A stretch of 64,000 nucleotides of DNA from Sialis fuliginosa. Lineage: Eukaryota; Arthropoda; Insecta; Megaloptera; Sialidae. Positions within the stretch are counted from its first letter, which is position 1. The number at the start of each line of letters is the position of its first letter. The notes under the pieces are model-generated. The model saw only the letters and a list, made by a program, of their open reading frames with translations. It did no database searches and had not been told where the DNA came from. The position numbers and the translations under genes were made by a program. Positions 1-14,936 of the stretch are shown here, one piece after another. The stretch spans positions 14,321,638 to 14,385,637 of the forward strand of contig OY540815.1 of assembly GCA_961205875.1 (NCBI GenBank). Reading direction: 5' to 3'.

Positions 1-3000
1 ATAAAATATTACCTACTAAAAATTCTTTATTATTTTTTGTTTGTTAATTTCCTATTATTATTATTATTATTTCATAATATATTAAAATATACTTTTGTTC
101 AACCCTATAAAATGTCCTTGAATTATAAGTATCGGATATCCGAGTATACGTAGTGAAAAAGTTCCCCTCTTATACTTGAAGGGAGTAAAAGTAAAGTAAA
201 ATCGTAAACCAGCAAAACGAGTATTCTGTTTTTTCGTTACATATCGATGTTTTATAAAAAAAAATACATAAAACTGATTTGTTTATTTAGAAAGTAATAA
301 TAATACCTATTTTAAATTATTCATAATGAAAATTTCGTTTTTATATGAATTAAAATATGTATTAAAAAATACCCTACATATTTAAAATTAAAAGTATATT
401 ACAATCAATAAAAAATGTCACATCAATATTAAAAACCTCAGGTAGGAATATTTTGCTGACGTTTTTATAAGGAATTAATAACTACACTATACCTGGTGCA
501 ACTTTCTGCCAAGGGGTTTACCAAGTAGTGGGGAAGGGTGTTTAAGAGTGGTTGTAGTGACCACAATAGAGGAGGGGCCAGGGGGAATAAAGCGCGACAA
601 GTCGCAAATCATAGAGACCTATGAAACCGGTTAGCATCGAGGTCGCCAGACCGATACGGCCTGTATTGGTGAGAAATGTAGACTCAAATATTGCAGGTAG
701 TCGTACATTTTAATAGCTTTCTACCTATAAAATTTTGTGCAGTAAAATAGGCTTCCGCGGTCATTTATGTGTACTTTTATATACATATAGTTCTCTAAAA
801 TAAATGGCTCCCATTTAATAAAACATATTTACGAAATCTTTCATAAAATAACTTAATCTTCAATATGTATAGCAAAATAAAATACAAGTTAGAGATGATC
901 AATCTTTTAAAAGTAAAACTATTACAATGATCTATATATATTCAAAGTAAAAAAAAACAAATACACTAAGAAAAGAAACGAACAATTCCAAGAGATAACA
1001 ATCAGAATCATCATCATCGTCATTGTCTAGGATTAATTAAATTATCTGTAGGATTAACAGTGTATCAAATTCTCCTATTACAAAAGAGGGGATCGATTGT
1101 ATTATAGGAAGAAGCTTTATCCTGCACAAGGATAATATATATTTCCAGTAAGCAGTGGTGTATAGTCGTAGCGCAACCAAATCCGGTATGCATACAAATA
1201 GCAATCAGACATAAAAAAGATTAAAACAAGTAACGATAAAAGAGGATTAAAAATGACTGCGAGGGCGGTTCTAGAGTCTGTACTCTTTATACTCTTTCTC
1301 TGTTCGTGTGTGATGTAAAACGACGACGTTTTTAATCACAAAACTTTCGTTAGACGCATTTTTCCAGTGCATTCAGTATTTTATTCTCTTTTGTCGAGCA
1401 GTTTGTGCATTTAAATAGTATTGATTGTCACTTCTAAAAGATGGGTTTGAATAATAGGTGCTTATGAAATGATTTTTTATTTGTTTAAAGCTACCGCTGT
1501 TTTCTCCAGTTTACGATATAGACAAAAAATATATGCTATTTATAGTTTTCTATTGTATTTCGTATTTATCTTTCTAAATACAATCTCTATAAAATATAGC
1601 ATTAGCCGCTTGACATAGTTCATATTTTAAAAGTTATTACCCAAGTACCAATTAAAAGTTGGATATCTACATAAATCTAGCTTATTCATAGAATAAAAAA
1701 ATCCAAACACGAATTAAAAAGATTTTAAAAACATCATTCATATATACGAGTATAGTACATGATTATAAAAATTTCAAAACTTTTGCATTACAGTATCCGA
1801 TACTTATACGCTCTGTATCTCTAGCGCTTTAGGATCGTTAAGAGAAAATCCTTTGAAGGTAAAAATTACGCTCCCTACACACCATCTTTCTCTAACAATA
1901 AATGCAAAGGATAGTGGTTAGACTGAGTAAGACGAAGAAGTAGTTTGTAACATCATCAACATGAGGTTTTGTACAGAAGATATTTGACCTCTCTCTCACT
2001 CTGTTTCTCACTCTTTACCTCTAGAAAGTGTTTGCTTATACACGATTGTATATGCAAATCGCTTTAAGAGCACACGAACAGAGATTTAAAGTGAGAATTC
2101 GGGATAATAAACTCATTAAACGGAACTAAAGATGGCTACCACTTAACAGACTAATACAATTTATGTAATCTATTATTTTTACGCGAGGGTGTGGGAAAAT
2201 CAGAAGTATGTCTTAACTCAAGTCATATGTTTATATGTGTTATATAGATCACTAGTTCATTTTTTGAATTGTGAAATAGTTAATATCTAGAAGATAATTT
2301 TTTAATGAGCCTGTTTTGTTTTCTGGTTTAACAAAGTTCGATAAATAAAAATACCTTCAATAATATTGTTTTGATCAAAATACTTTTCATATTATTTCAT
2401 ATCACACACAACAGTGTTTTGTTTTGAAAATAGTACCAACATTCCAACACGAAATACCAATAATGTTGTAAAATGAGGGCAAATAACTTATTATTCGATA
2501 TCCTGTCAGAAATATGCACTCTGTATTGTTAAGTATGAACAACACAAATGTAAAGAAAACTTTTTTGTTCACTATTGATTTTACTCTAATTATTAATGTG
2601 AGTTTGATCATATTTTCTCGATTTGTTAATTTTGATATCTAACTAATAAATGCAACCTTTATAACACAGCAATGAATTAAGGAATGCCTTTTTTACATAT
2701 AATTTTCAGTATGTTTATAAAACCTCCGGACGAAACTTGCTGAATTTCTATTACAAGAAAATATTTTAAATATAAATCTACTAACGAGCAATTATTAAGG
2801 TACCTTATTTAAATTTTCCACAGTTACTAACAAATATAACTTAACACTTATTTAGTTAATAATAAATAACACCAAGACAGTAATGTATACATGCGTGTAT
2901 TGTATAAAATATATTAGCTGTAATATTGTGCCTACCTTTACAAAACCCAAGCTCCACCCTTCAGCTCTAAAATCTCTAAAACGTTGTAACATGGTAACAT

Positions 3001-4868
3001 ACCACAAATCCTGGGATTAGCTTTGTGTGTAAACACAGATATAAAGAGACAGAATTTGTTATTTGAAAATTGCAAATCACGTCTATATATATATACAAAT
3101 ATACACGTATAACTTTTGTAGCGAATGTAATGTGTAGATTTTTGGTAGTATCTAAAAAAATACGACACAAAGGAAATTAAATATAAAATTATTTTTTTCA
3201 AATTAAACTAAAAAATACAGAAGTGATAAATTAAAGAAAAGAAAAACTAACTGTATAAAATTAAATGTAAGTAGCATAATAAATTAATAATCTCGATTAA
3301 TTTAATTATGATTAAGTAGAGAAAGAACATATTCAGTGTTAAATAAGAATTTAAGTGAAATAAATGTGTTCATTTGATTTCAATTAAGATTAAGTTTTAG
3401 CTCGTGCCAAGCCAGAGTTCACGTCTGTTGCATGATATTTTACTGGAGAAGTCGTTCTCCTCCGGGAAGAAGATTATGCCAAGTATTTAGCCATGAAAAA
3501 TAATATGTTGCGGAAAAAACGTTGAAATTTTCATGATAATACCAGCAATGTATACGAAAATAGAAAATGATATTATATACAATTCGTTTTATAAAATCAC
3601 TGTACTTGTATTTACATTTTTTATATGAAGAAAGTTATAAACTTTTATATCGATATCCAGCAAACGTTGTTCTGCCCAAAAATAATTTGTTTAAAAACCA
3701 GACCTTAAATATATATTTTCGTAAATATCTCGACTCAAGCGCCACTTACCGGGTCCATTTTGTAAAAATATGTCTTTCCACGTAACTAACATATATTCTG
3801 AATATGAGCCAAATCGGACCATAAATACAATTTATCGAAATATCTCGACCCAAGCGTCCTAAAAAAAGATAAACTTATCGGACATATGGTGTGAATATGG
3901 CTTCATAAACAGATCATAATTAAAGAATAGAAGTACATATCGGTAAAATTTAAAGTATTGACTATTAGCATGAAATGACTAAATGGGGAAACTTATTATT
4001 TTTAGGTGAAACGGGGGATTATTTAAAAGTTTAATTTTGATTAAGAATTTTTTACAGCAATATTCCACATTTCGTTGATTCACTACAACATAACGCATGT
4101 ATAAAATATACAACACATAAATTAATTAATAAAATTTTAGTAACCTACTTACAGTCATAGGTTCAAGCCCTGCAGCAACCTTGGTTACCGACATACATAT
4201 ATTAATTATATTAACTCATCACAATGAAAATAAATCTCAAACCGCGATCAGCACTGAGAAATGATACTAATTACATGATTCTATATCGAATGTCGAAACA
4301 TATAATAATACCTTTAATATTATAGCGTCCTACACGTACTATCTACGCCTCTATACGGTACCAGCCTTGCGTGATCAAAATCCAGTTATTCATCATAAAT
4401 GTTTAGTCTTCTAGGCGCCATAAGCTAACCTGTCCAGGGCAAAAGGTTTAATTCATTAGCCTCTGTTCTTAATATAATTAAATCAGTTTATACGATATAA
4501 TTAAATTTCGCAGTGGCCGGCTCATGGTTTCAGTCTTCTTAGCTATGTTTAAATGAATTAAAGCTTGATTATTTAGAGCAGAGGTTCAAAAATAGTACCT
4601 ATACAATTTCATAGGTATTATACCTATATGTAATTAAGTTCAAACTATGATAATTAGGCGAAAAGCATTTGAGATAAGTGGCCACCATGAAAAAAATCAG
4701 TAGGTAAGAAAAAAAGCAACCGATCTATGAACATTTACGAACTGGCTTCTGACGAATTTCTACAGTATAATCATGATTTCATTATTTAGGCCCCATTTTA
4801 AAATTTTCTATTTATTAATTTCTATTTAAAATAATTCGGTCAAGACATACACGGGTGTATGTCATAAG

Positions 4869-5430
4869 TTAGAAAAAATACAAAAAAGTATCATGTTTTG
4901 CTAATTGAGATCTACATTTTGATACGCCACTTGCCTCGATATAAAATTAAAAAAATATATGACGCCCCTCTCCATTTCTCCAAAATTTGAATTGATATTG
5001 TTGACTTTAGTATTTGTCGTTGATAATCTCACTAAAACCTCATTACTAATTTTTTTCAGATTTTTTAAGCCACACTGAAAAAAAAAAATATGGTACCAAC
5101 TTCGCCGCGAGATTGGCCTACTTCCTCTGCCCAGTAACTACTGCAGTAGTTACTGGGCAGAGGAAGTAGGGGCAAAATAAATTACTGCTTGGAGCCCCCT
5201 ACAGGCACCAATTTTGAGTTAGAAAAAAATTAAAAAATATGGTCACATTCTACTAATTGAGATCCACATTTCGACACCCCACACGCCTTGATATACATTT
5301 TTTGTGTTTTTTGGATTTTCAAGTTTCTAGCTTATATCTATGTATAATTTACGAGATATTTTGCTTTAAGTGAAAAGGACGGACGGACGATAAAATGAGA
5401 TTAATAGGGTTTCTTCGGAACCCTAAAAAG
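4869..5430. mobile_element. non-autonomous repeat relic ending in GGAACCCTAAAAAG
   Basis: Two diverged direct copies of a segment containing CTAATTGAGATC-ACATTT-GA-AC-CCAC--GCCT-GATATA (about 4880-4945 and 5220-5300) flank a central palindrome. The right end has a GGACGGACGGACG run and the terminal GGAACCCTAAAAAG. Repeats with this ending are widespread in Lepidoptera, which is my main clue to the order. There is no coding capacity. Confidence 0.6.
5117..5170. repeat. perfect 54-bp palindrome
   Basis: The two 27-nt halves meet at CTGCAG (centre 5143/5144) with no spacer and no mismatch. The left half starts CCTACTTCCTCTGCCC. It lies inside the repeat relic at 4869-5430. A perfect spacer-less palindrome is normally unstable, so it is either very recent or an assembly artefact. 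Confidence 0.95.
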
Positions 5431-6689
5431 TACATATTATATAATATCGTTATAATCCTAGTATTCACTGTTTCATTTTATAGCTAGAGAGCTTCTTCAC
5501 TATCTGTTGCCTATTTCATTTTTAATACCTACTCAATTTTCTCAATTAGAGTAATTAAATTATATTCGGTCAAAAATAACTAGTTTATCAAAAAGTTTTC
5601 AAAGATATAAAAAAAACGTACTGAACTTCGTATAAATTCACAACATTTAATCATAGTTACCTACGTGTACATTGACCCATGTACAAATTCATCTCACACT
5701 AGAGCGTATGTACATTTCCATCTTAATCCAAATAAATAGCACGTCCCCAGATTTTATAGCTCCCACTCGCGGATGAAAATCATGAGGCGAAAGTTAATTT
5801 AGCGTTCTCCGGAAATAAATCGACCGTCGAAGCACTGCGGAAGTATAAGAAGAAGAACAACCACCCCGGGTCAGCCGTTCTCAATATGCAATAGTTGTAC
5901 CTCAATACATTTAATTCGCTCAAACCGCAAATAGAAATATCCTGATTGGGAGCGAATCCCCTACAGAATAAAAACAGGGAGAATATTTTTCTTTGTTTTG
6001 TGTTTGTTCATCGATTTCGCTTCGCAAAGAAGTGGATTTTTTATTTATATAAATGATGAAATATTTCGTATTTATCGCACAATACTGCTGCTTGGATTTA
6101 GCTAACAATAAAAGCAAACAGTTATATAGAACATAAATATTACATAATGTATATAAATTGCCATTACAACCGTGAAGTATTTATTATAAAGTCCATATCA
6201 AAACTTCAATTTCAGGTCAATATCAATTTTCATTAAAATAACTTTACTGTCGTTACTCGTTACTATTACTACCAGTTATTTTATAACCGCCTTTTACAAC
6301 CATTTGAAGATCAAAAGTTGCGCATTACTGGTATTAATAATATGTATATAATATAAAACAACAAGATATTTATTTTGTTTAATTCAAATTAAAAATATTA
6401 ATACGCAAACAAAAATCGTATTATCACAAAATGCGATTAACATTAATAAATATATACATAAATCAAATTTAAAAAGCCACTTGAAAAAATACTTGTAAAA
6501 TATTATACACACGAAACATATACCTACAGCAAGAGATCAAAGAGAATAGCATCAACATACATTCAAAAGCCAATATTAAATTATAACTAAAGCATATTAA
6601 CTAATTAATTTTGATTAATATACGACAGAGCAATATTCTAAAGAGCTTATATATTTATACCACAAACAAAAGTAAATTTATTTTAAAAT

Positions 6690-7040
6690 CGTGTCATGGG
6701 AATTAGGGTGTAACTAAGTTTTTAGGATTTTAGGGACGCCCTCTAATCCTAGACTAGTAGCAGACAGTAGCGATGACAAGGGTCTATGTACCTGGATGGG
6801 ACAGAAGGACCTGTATCGGCACGCGACCGACCCTTACGTGTTAACACAGGTGTCGAAGGTGACTATATTATTTACAGGTGCGGCTTGTGAAATATCGGAA
6901 TATAATTCTTTTAAAAAGGCCAAATAAATGTAAATTGATATAAAGTTAGTCGTTTCGCAATGGGCTAATGGCCTAAGTGCTTGCGGGGGGTATGAGCTAC
7001 CGCCTCTGAACGAAATAAATAAATAAATAATAAATAGTAG
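6690..7040 (+). mobile_element. possible retroposon 3' end with AAATA tail
   Basis: A block of higher complexity ends in a GC-rich segment (GCGGGGGGTATGAGCTACCG at about 6983-7002) followed by a simple (AAATA)n tail at about 7010-7035, as SINEs and LINE 3' ends do. I could not recognise a tRNA-type head or a reverse-transcriptase frame. Confidence 0.35.
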
Positions 7041-8557
7041 TTTCGACTTCTAGACAGCTAAAATATATATTTTTTAAGTTTCTTTTAAACATGTGAATAA
7101 ATGAATATGGATTTACGCCTAAACAATTGTGACGAGATTATTCGTCTCGTCTAGTGTAATGCCCTGGCAACCTAAGAGTTAAAAATAATAATTTGCTATA
7201 TATAAATACAACATATGGGATATTATTTTGTATTGTGAAAAAGACAAATTCATTGAAAACGGTAGTTTGTCACGAATAAATTTTTATCGCTTACCCATAA
7301 AACTTTCATACAAACATTATTGATATAACATTGATATCAAACAAGACAAAATGTACTCATACATACCATATTTCAATATGAACAAGAATTTTAAAACATA
7401 ATGTTACATCTTTCACAATGTCAAATTTTATTACCATTACAAATTATATTTACCTGCTATTAATTAAATAATTATCACTAACGTAAATTCTAATTGTTTT
7501 TATTATCTAATTATATAAATAAAGAAATCTGGAGAATTAACTCATCAACACCTAGTCCAAACACCTGAACCTAGAAACGGGAAATATTAAGAACGTATTC
7601 CTTTTATAACGTAAGCATCCACAAAGATGGACTTTTCCGAAATTCAACCCTTAATTAAGGTGGGAAAAAGGATGTTAGACTTTTTTTTTAATTTTGATAA
7701 GTTTATCTGTACAAATGCTTATAAATATATATTAAAACGGTGAATTTCAAGCAAAATATTCTTATATTAAAATTAAAATGTATTGGGAATCGCGATTTTC
7801 AGCGTAAAACAATATTTCAGATTAACGGCACACATAGTATTAAATTTATAAATTAAAAAAAATGTTTATAAAAAAATAAAATAACGCGGGTGGCAGGAAA
7901 AACATTTTCTGCAAAAAAGCCAAATATATTTTCTTAATTAAAAAATAATACTATCATGCATACAGCTGTATAAGAAAGTAAAAATTTAATTTTTTAAATA
8001 TGATTGGCCGCAAAAAATATAATAAAATAAGCCTGTATAAACTATAAATTATTAACATACATAAACCATCTACACACTATTAGATTATAGCTACATTAGT
8101 AACTCCAAATTACCCAATCACGGTGCAGGAAATGCGACAACAAAGTAACAACTAATTTGTGTACATCTCATTCAAACTACAGAACGTTGCCAACACAACA
8201 GGTTCTATGGTCTGACCGAACCACTTGATGGGAAACAATCACCATCGTGTGATAAATTTAGACTTTACTTAATCGCATACAAACACACACACATACACAC
8301 AGGCACATATGTACCTATATAATACTGCAAGATATGCGTCATTCGACAACGGCTGCACGAGACGGCTCCAAACCAGTCTCACTCGGTCAAGGTGTTGTAA
8401 AGCAGGTAATACTAAAGCACTGATTGGAAATATTGGAGTATCGGATATATTTCGGTTATAACGAGTTGATATTTTAATAAATTTAACAAACAAAATAATT
8501 CCAGATTGCAAAAATAGAAATACGAGCGAATCTTCCAAACAACTAGTACTTTATAAT

Positions 8558-9119
8558 ATAAGGTATTGGCACCAGTCTTGGATATGACCCCAGTAATGGC
8601 TATTTTTTAATTAAATGCGCTGAATTAGAAATATTTCTTGATATTTGATTACTACCATTTCTGAATATTAATCTATATACATGTAACTGTCTTACAGCGT
8701 GATTTGATGACAATCAGCCAATAGGTGTCAAAATGGTGGACATTTAAACTAATTATTAGTATAATTTATTTATTAATTATAGCAACTGCTTAACATTGTT
8801 TCAAATTTGACGATTCTTTCTTTTATATCTTTTGTGTCGTAGTACTTATCATTTTGTAATCATTAGCCGTGTCCATCACTGTGTGCTCATTACTGGTGTT
8901 ACTTTATCCATTACTAGAGAAAAAACATAAACAAAAGAAATGGCTATAATTTAAAAAACAAACTATATTTCCAGACTTTGGTAATTAAATTGATCAAATA
9001 AAAAGTTAGTTGTTTTATTAGTAACATGAGTTCACGAGAATTACAAAAAAGAAGCCTGTCAATCATAAAAACAGTAAACCTTGCTCTTATAGCGGCCATA
9101 ACTGGTGCCAGTACCTTAT
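8558..9119. mobile_element. MITE family A, copy 1 (full length)
   Basis: The terminal inverted repeats are ATAAGGTATTGGCACCAGT at the left and ACTGGTGCCAGTACCTTAT at the right. The element is about 562 bp with no coding capacity. Internal landmarks are GACAATCAGCCAATAGGTGT and CTCTTATAGCGGCCAT near the right end. The same family recurs at 22302, 24621 and 30177. Confidence 0.8.
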
Positions 9120-12100
9120 TTTAACTAGGTTCATAGAACTGCAATCAATTATTATTTTACTGTCACTTCAATCAATATTAATTTGATCTGCTCTAATTCA
9201 TAATTTATCAATTAATTGTTAATAAATATTATATTGTGGTTTAATATTTTAAAAGATAATTAGATCATTAGAAGTTAGTTAATTAATATGTACAATAAAA
9301 CGCGAATGAGTAAAAGTTTCGCTTAATTGGTTTATTTAACATAAATTAACTATTTATACCATAATATTTATTATCGTATATCATAAAAAAAACTTACAGT
9401 ACTTAATTTCCATTTATTCATGGACTAAATACCTTACGGCAAAACGTACACATTATAATATTCAAATCATTATATAATTTACATTAAAATTTAAATCGTG
9501 TTATATTTTTCACACAATATTTTTATTTTTTAATGTACATTTGTCAGAGAAACATAAGTATAATTACCATATTACAAAATTATTCTTTTCTTTATATTTC
9601 CTTTATCCATACTATTATTTTTACGATGCTAAATGTTTTTCTGATTGTGAGTGTGATATCGCAATTCTCCTAGAAAAACGTACGACAGCACCACTGCAAT
9701 TATCGACATACACCATGAATTTCAGCAAGAAAACAGGTCTCAAGTTTTCTGCTGATCATATTGCTGAACCGGTGTGTGCATGGGGGATTACAGAGGGGGT
9801 GCCGTGCGGGGGGAAAGTGCGCGCACACCGCCGCTGCAACATGCGGTGAGATCCGACTGCCGGCCGGGCGGGTGGGTGAAAGGGGGGCCAGTTACACCTC
9901 CACCTCCCACGAACTGTTCAACGGAACATTCAACTTTCAAACACATTGTGCAAATGCACAATTATAATGAAGTATACATATTATTATTGTAATACTTGAA
10001 GTGTATTCAAATCAAACTTTGAATTGATTCAATTCCCTTTTCTTCAAATAACCGTCATTACAATTAATTGATTGGGCTTAAATTATGTATTTACCATTCT
10101 GTAAGTTTTAAGAGGATGAATTATGGATTTTATGAAAGAAGTTCATAGATTTAAATAAATTTGTTTTTCCTGGTAAAAAGAGTTATAATATATTCAATAG
10201 TGAAAGTAATAAAAATGATTTAATGTATAACTTTACTAAATTTGTATTATAAGTTATCATATTTTGAAACAGTTAAAAGTTATACCAGTAAAAATAAACA
10301 TTTCTTAATTCGTTAGATAAAAATAGTTTCCCAAAATTGTGTATAGGTACAAAGATCATATAAATAATAAATCATAGTTATATTTAAATATGAAAGACAT
10401 AAGATCTATTGTAAATAAAATTGCAATAAATTATAAGAGCATAAAGAATCTATTGTATATATTAAAATGATATTCATAAAAACATATTCTTTTCAAAATT
10501 TATTACATATGTTCATTGAAATATACAAAAAAACTATACTTATTAAGTTAGTTTAAAGTTTAGAATAACAATAATCTCATAGATTTATATTTACATCTTC
10601 TATTCTAAAAATTCTCCTTATAAAGCAACGGCTGCAATCCACCCACTCTACTTTTGCATAGAACTAACAAAAGATACTATGCGCTACTTGGAGCATACAA
10701 TATATAAAATAAAATAAACAAATATGATATTGCATAACAACAAAAGCTATGTATACTTTAGATACTAGGTACAATAAGTACATTAGAAAAATTGTAATTC
10801 ACGAATGATTCTTTCTTTTTGAACGAATCAACTCGTCAGTATCTTGAAAAAGATTCGCTCTTTTGTACAATGAACGGATCAACTAAAAAGATAGAAATAA
10901 TCCAAAGAATTCAACGATTTATTAATTTTGAGTTATATAATTGAAACATGAGACATTTAAAATAAACGAAAATATTATTGCACAAAACAGAATTTCAATG
11001 CTCAAAACGCAAAAATATGTAATTGCTAAAAAAATGATTTTTAATGTCACAACTTATGTTTTGTATAGTGCTCAAAACGAACAATGTTATTACTCAAAAA
11101 CAATGTATTTAATACTCAAAGTGTATAAAATAATGAGCGTATTATATTAACCTAAAAATATATCAAATATTCCAATACAAAAAGTGAACTTAATACTTAA
11201 CCACATTGGTAACTTAATGAAGTTAAGATTATTAATATTTCTCCGAACCATCCTTTATCTATAAAGGTACTCTAAACTATCTATTATATTAGAAAACACT
11301 AATAACAGGCTTTTGAAAAAATAACATAAAGGAATTCTGGTTGAATGTAAATACAAATCATATGCATAGATTTTTGGCAACTAATAAATTATGTACAGGT
11401 TATACATGTACCGAAAGTCGAAGGACTGAGATTAATAAGTTACTAAGATTCTGTGTTCTTTTTTCTACTCACAATACTACATACGTCAGCCCATGTGGGT
11501 TGAAGATAGTCAAGGCCTAATTTGAACATCCGCAGAATTCACAATATAAAATGTGACTCAATAATATTCACAATTAGTATTTGTTAAGGATCTTAATATC
11601 TATGAAAAGATTAATCTGAATGGAGTATATTGTTCAAAATTAACATAGAAATCCTTGTAGTTATGATCGCCATAATATTTGTGAAAAAGCTGTAAAATTC
11701 ATATAAACATTCGTCGAAAAAAAATTACAGGGATTTGTTCTTCTATCAATAATAAACAAAATTCAAATCATCATATTTTCATTTAAAATAATCGAAGGGC
11801 GATTTAATTCTGTAAAGGCTTTCATTGCATTTTAAAGCTTGAAATTTCAGTTTGAAAATCGTTTTTGATGTTTGTTCTTTGTTGTTATTTTTGAAAAATT
11901 GAAATTTAAAACAAAAACTATACTTTTGTCTTTACAAAACATAAAAACTGAATGGGAAGCTTTGAGTTTTCCCTGAAAGTGATAATTAGCACATATTCGT
12001 CACATTTTCAAAAAAGTTCAATTCATATATGCAGTATGAAAAATTTTCACATAAATCATATCGGTATCAATTTATAAAATGATTGTATTTTTATTAAAAT

Positions 12101-14936
12101 ACTGTAAAAAGTTTTTTTTGTCGAATAATATAAAAATTAAAAATTGTGAAACTATTTTAATTTGAGTCTTAAAAAAATATAATTTTCTAGCATACGTTTA
12201 ATTGTTTTTCAGCTTTTCAAAAAATCAGTTGAATTTTAATTGGAAATAACAGTAAAAAACGAGAGATAAAAATTTTAACAAAATGCGTTTTGATTGATTT
12301 TTCTGTGACTATTTTAATAAAGAAGATTTTTATAAATGTAATAATGTTTATTTTATAATATCAAAAAGTCAATTTAAAAATGATTAATTAAAAAATTAAT
12401 TCACTAGTCAAGTATGTAGTTTAGTACTTAATTAAGTAAACGCTGATACACTTAAGAACCTCTAATTATTTAAACAACTTATAATAATTTTCCTTGGCGA
12501 TGAGTGGGGAGTGGGGGGGGGGGTCACTAACACCAAGATTCACCCACACACAGCCCGCCACTGTACGCGTAGGCGTCACAAGGAGGCCTCTTAATTCGTA
12601 CATCCGTAGACAACGCGAGATGAGCCTGGCCTTCATGAGACAAAGCATCTGTAGGAATCTCCACAATCCATCTTACTTAATTATGGAAATTCCTATTTCA
12701 CAAACGTTTTGTTTCTAACGAATGTGGCATTCGTGTAACTAGGAAATGAATGGCCTCTGTAACTTTTTATAACTTTGTTATTTTCTTACTCGACGACGCT
12801 CTTGTTGCCGTTCCGAGTCGAGATAAGTCCATGGGTTTTTTGGTTATCTCCATTGTACTTTATTTAACACTACATTGAAAATTATTCTCTGTGAAAATGT
12901 TATCTATTCTCTTTCAAAATATAAATAACAGATGTTCGGCAAACGGTTGGTATTTTTTATATAATTTTAAAAATTCATTAAACACGGTAAATATAAAATT
13001 TATACATTGTGTATATTATTATTTGTAATCAAACATTGGTAGATTATTTTTTATCAAATGAAACTAAAAATAACTTGTATATGTAAAAATGTATATGCAG
13101 TGAATATGAATTCATTATGTTTTTGTATTGATAGAACTAAACTAACACATATTATTTTCAATATATGATGAATACAAATAGAAATAAAAGATAAACCAAT
13201 TCTAAATTTAAAATTGCAGTTAAAAACTTTTTTAATAATAAAAATGTACATCTAAACGATTTAAATAGCAAAATAAAAATATTTGCTGGAAATAATACAA
13301 TTACTGAAAATATAAATTAATCATTATTGTCCAGATCGCTATTGTCCGACTCCTAAATTCTACTGTTTTTTTGTCGAAAATCATAGCAATGTTCGCCACA
13401 TCCACTTCTGCGCGTTTTACTCTTCATACAGAAGTGACAGTTTATAATTTGAGTAATAATCACGTGTCTCATTTTATATGTATATGTATATTGTATATAC
13501 AGTAATATACACTCTATGCGCTTGAGGGGAAATACTCGGAATGGGGAAAAATATAAGCGGACAGTTTTGACATTTGGTTTCCCCGACCGGCACGGCGGAC
13601 AATAATAATGTTCTACTCTAGTACCAAAATATTTTCTATAGTATGGAAAGTACAATGATAACAAAAATTACCAAAAACATAATAATAACAATTATGGAAC
13701 TACCTACGTGAAATATTAAATTTAGTAACTAATTATTATTCAAACAGGCATTATAAAATGAATATATTAATAGCACAAAACGATACCATTCTCTCTATGG
13801 TTTCCATAAATAAGCACTCAACAAAATATTGAATAGACAATCCTGAACTTCTCTTTCAGATATTTTCATATAAGTTATTTTCACAGTTTAATGTACAAAT
13901 AAACGGACGTAGCAAGCACGTAGGTGTACAGATATTTTCTTTGGAATGTCCGTAATACCGAAATAACTTCTAGCGTAAAGATTCACATATGAGCATATGC
14001 GCTCAAGCATTCATATGTGTTAATTAAATATGCTGCTCTACTCGCATTACGTTTTTTTACACTATTTGTTGACTATTTAATGTAATAAATAAAATTTTGC
14101 ACTATAAATTATTATAGCATTTCCAAAATGTTAATTTGTTTATTAATAATCATATAAAATTTAAAAAAAACTATTCAAAATGTATAAAACTAATACAACG
14201 AATTTTGTTGTATTGAAAATCGATATGTTTATGTTAATAATCATAAAAAACATCGAGACATATCATTTTTTAGAATTCATAATTTAATATTCAAAGTAAG
14301 AAAGAATATTAAATGTAATGAAGAAGTGATAATAACGTTGACAGCTTTACAGAGCTAACATTATGAATACAAAATGATTCTTCTGTCGAATTTAAATCAA
14401 ATGATGAAGAAACTTTAATTATAAAAGTAAACTCAAAGTTTATCAATGTTCGAATACATTTATAATTTTGTAATCTACAAGATAATCAAATTTTGATATG
14501 ATGATAAATTTTCATGAAATACAACAAAATAATATGTTTTATAAATTAGATATGAAATATGCATACTGATTATAAAAAAAAATATTTATAATAAATTCAT
14601 TAAAAAGTTTGTGTTTGTTTTCTAAATATCTTGAAAGATTGTTTATATTTTTATTTCTAATGTCAAATATACTGTCAAAATTTTAAGTTAGTTCACATAA
14701 AAAGTAAACTTAATGTATCCAAGCATGCAAGTAATAAAGTACAACATATTTAATTTGGTATTGACTTTTAAAGGTTTCGTTGGTCGCTATGAATTATATT
14801 TAGTAATTTTTGACTATTAGAACCTAACGTTTACTTATGATCATATACTAATATATCAATATATGTATGTAATTCTTATTTTTGTAAAAATACTGATATG
14901 TACTTCTAATAGGCACATTTATATTGTTTTGAATTA

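Noticed and set aside
4140-4185. tRNA T-arm-like GGTTCAAGCCC with a donor-like CTTAC next to it
   Set aside because: There is no cloverleaf around it and no acceptor for a minus-strand exon; probably a repeat fragment.
9541-9992. Overlapping plus-strand frames of 68-102 codons
   Set aside because: They use different frames over a short GC-rich patch within AT-rich DNA. The N-terminal part is Phe/Tyr-rich noise and no domain is visible.
12466-12718. Frames on both strands around a poly-G run
   Set aside because: Composition-driven; neither has domain features or a matching splice pattern.
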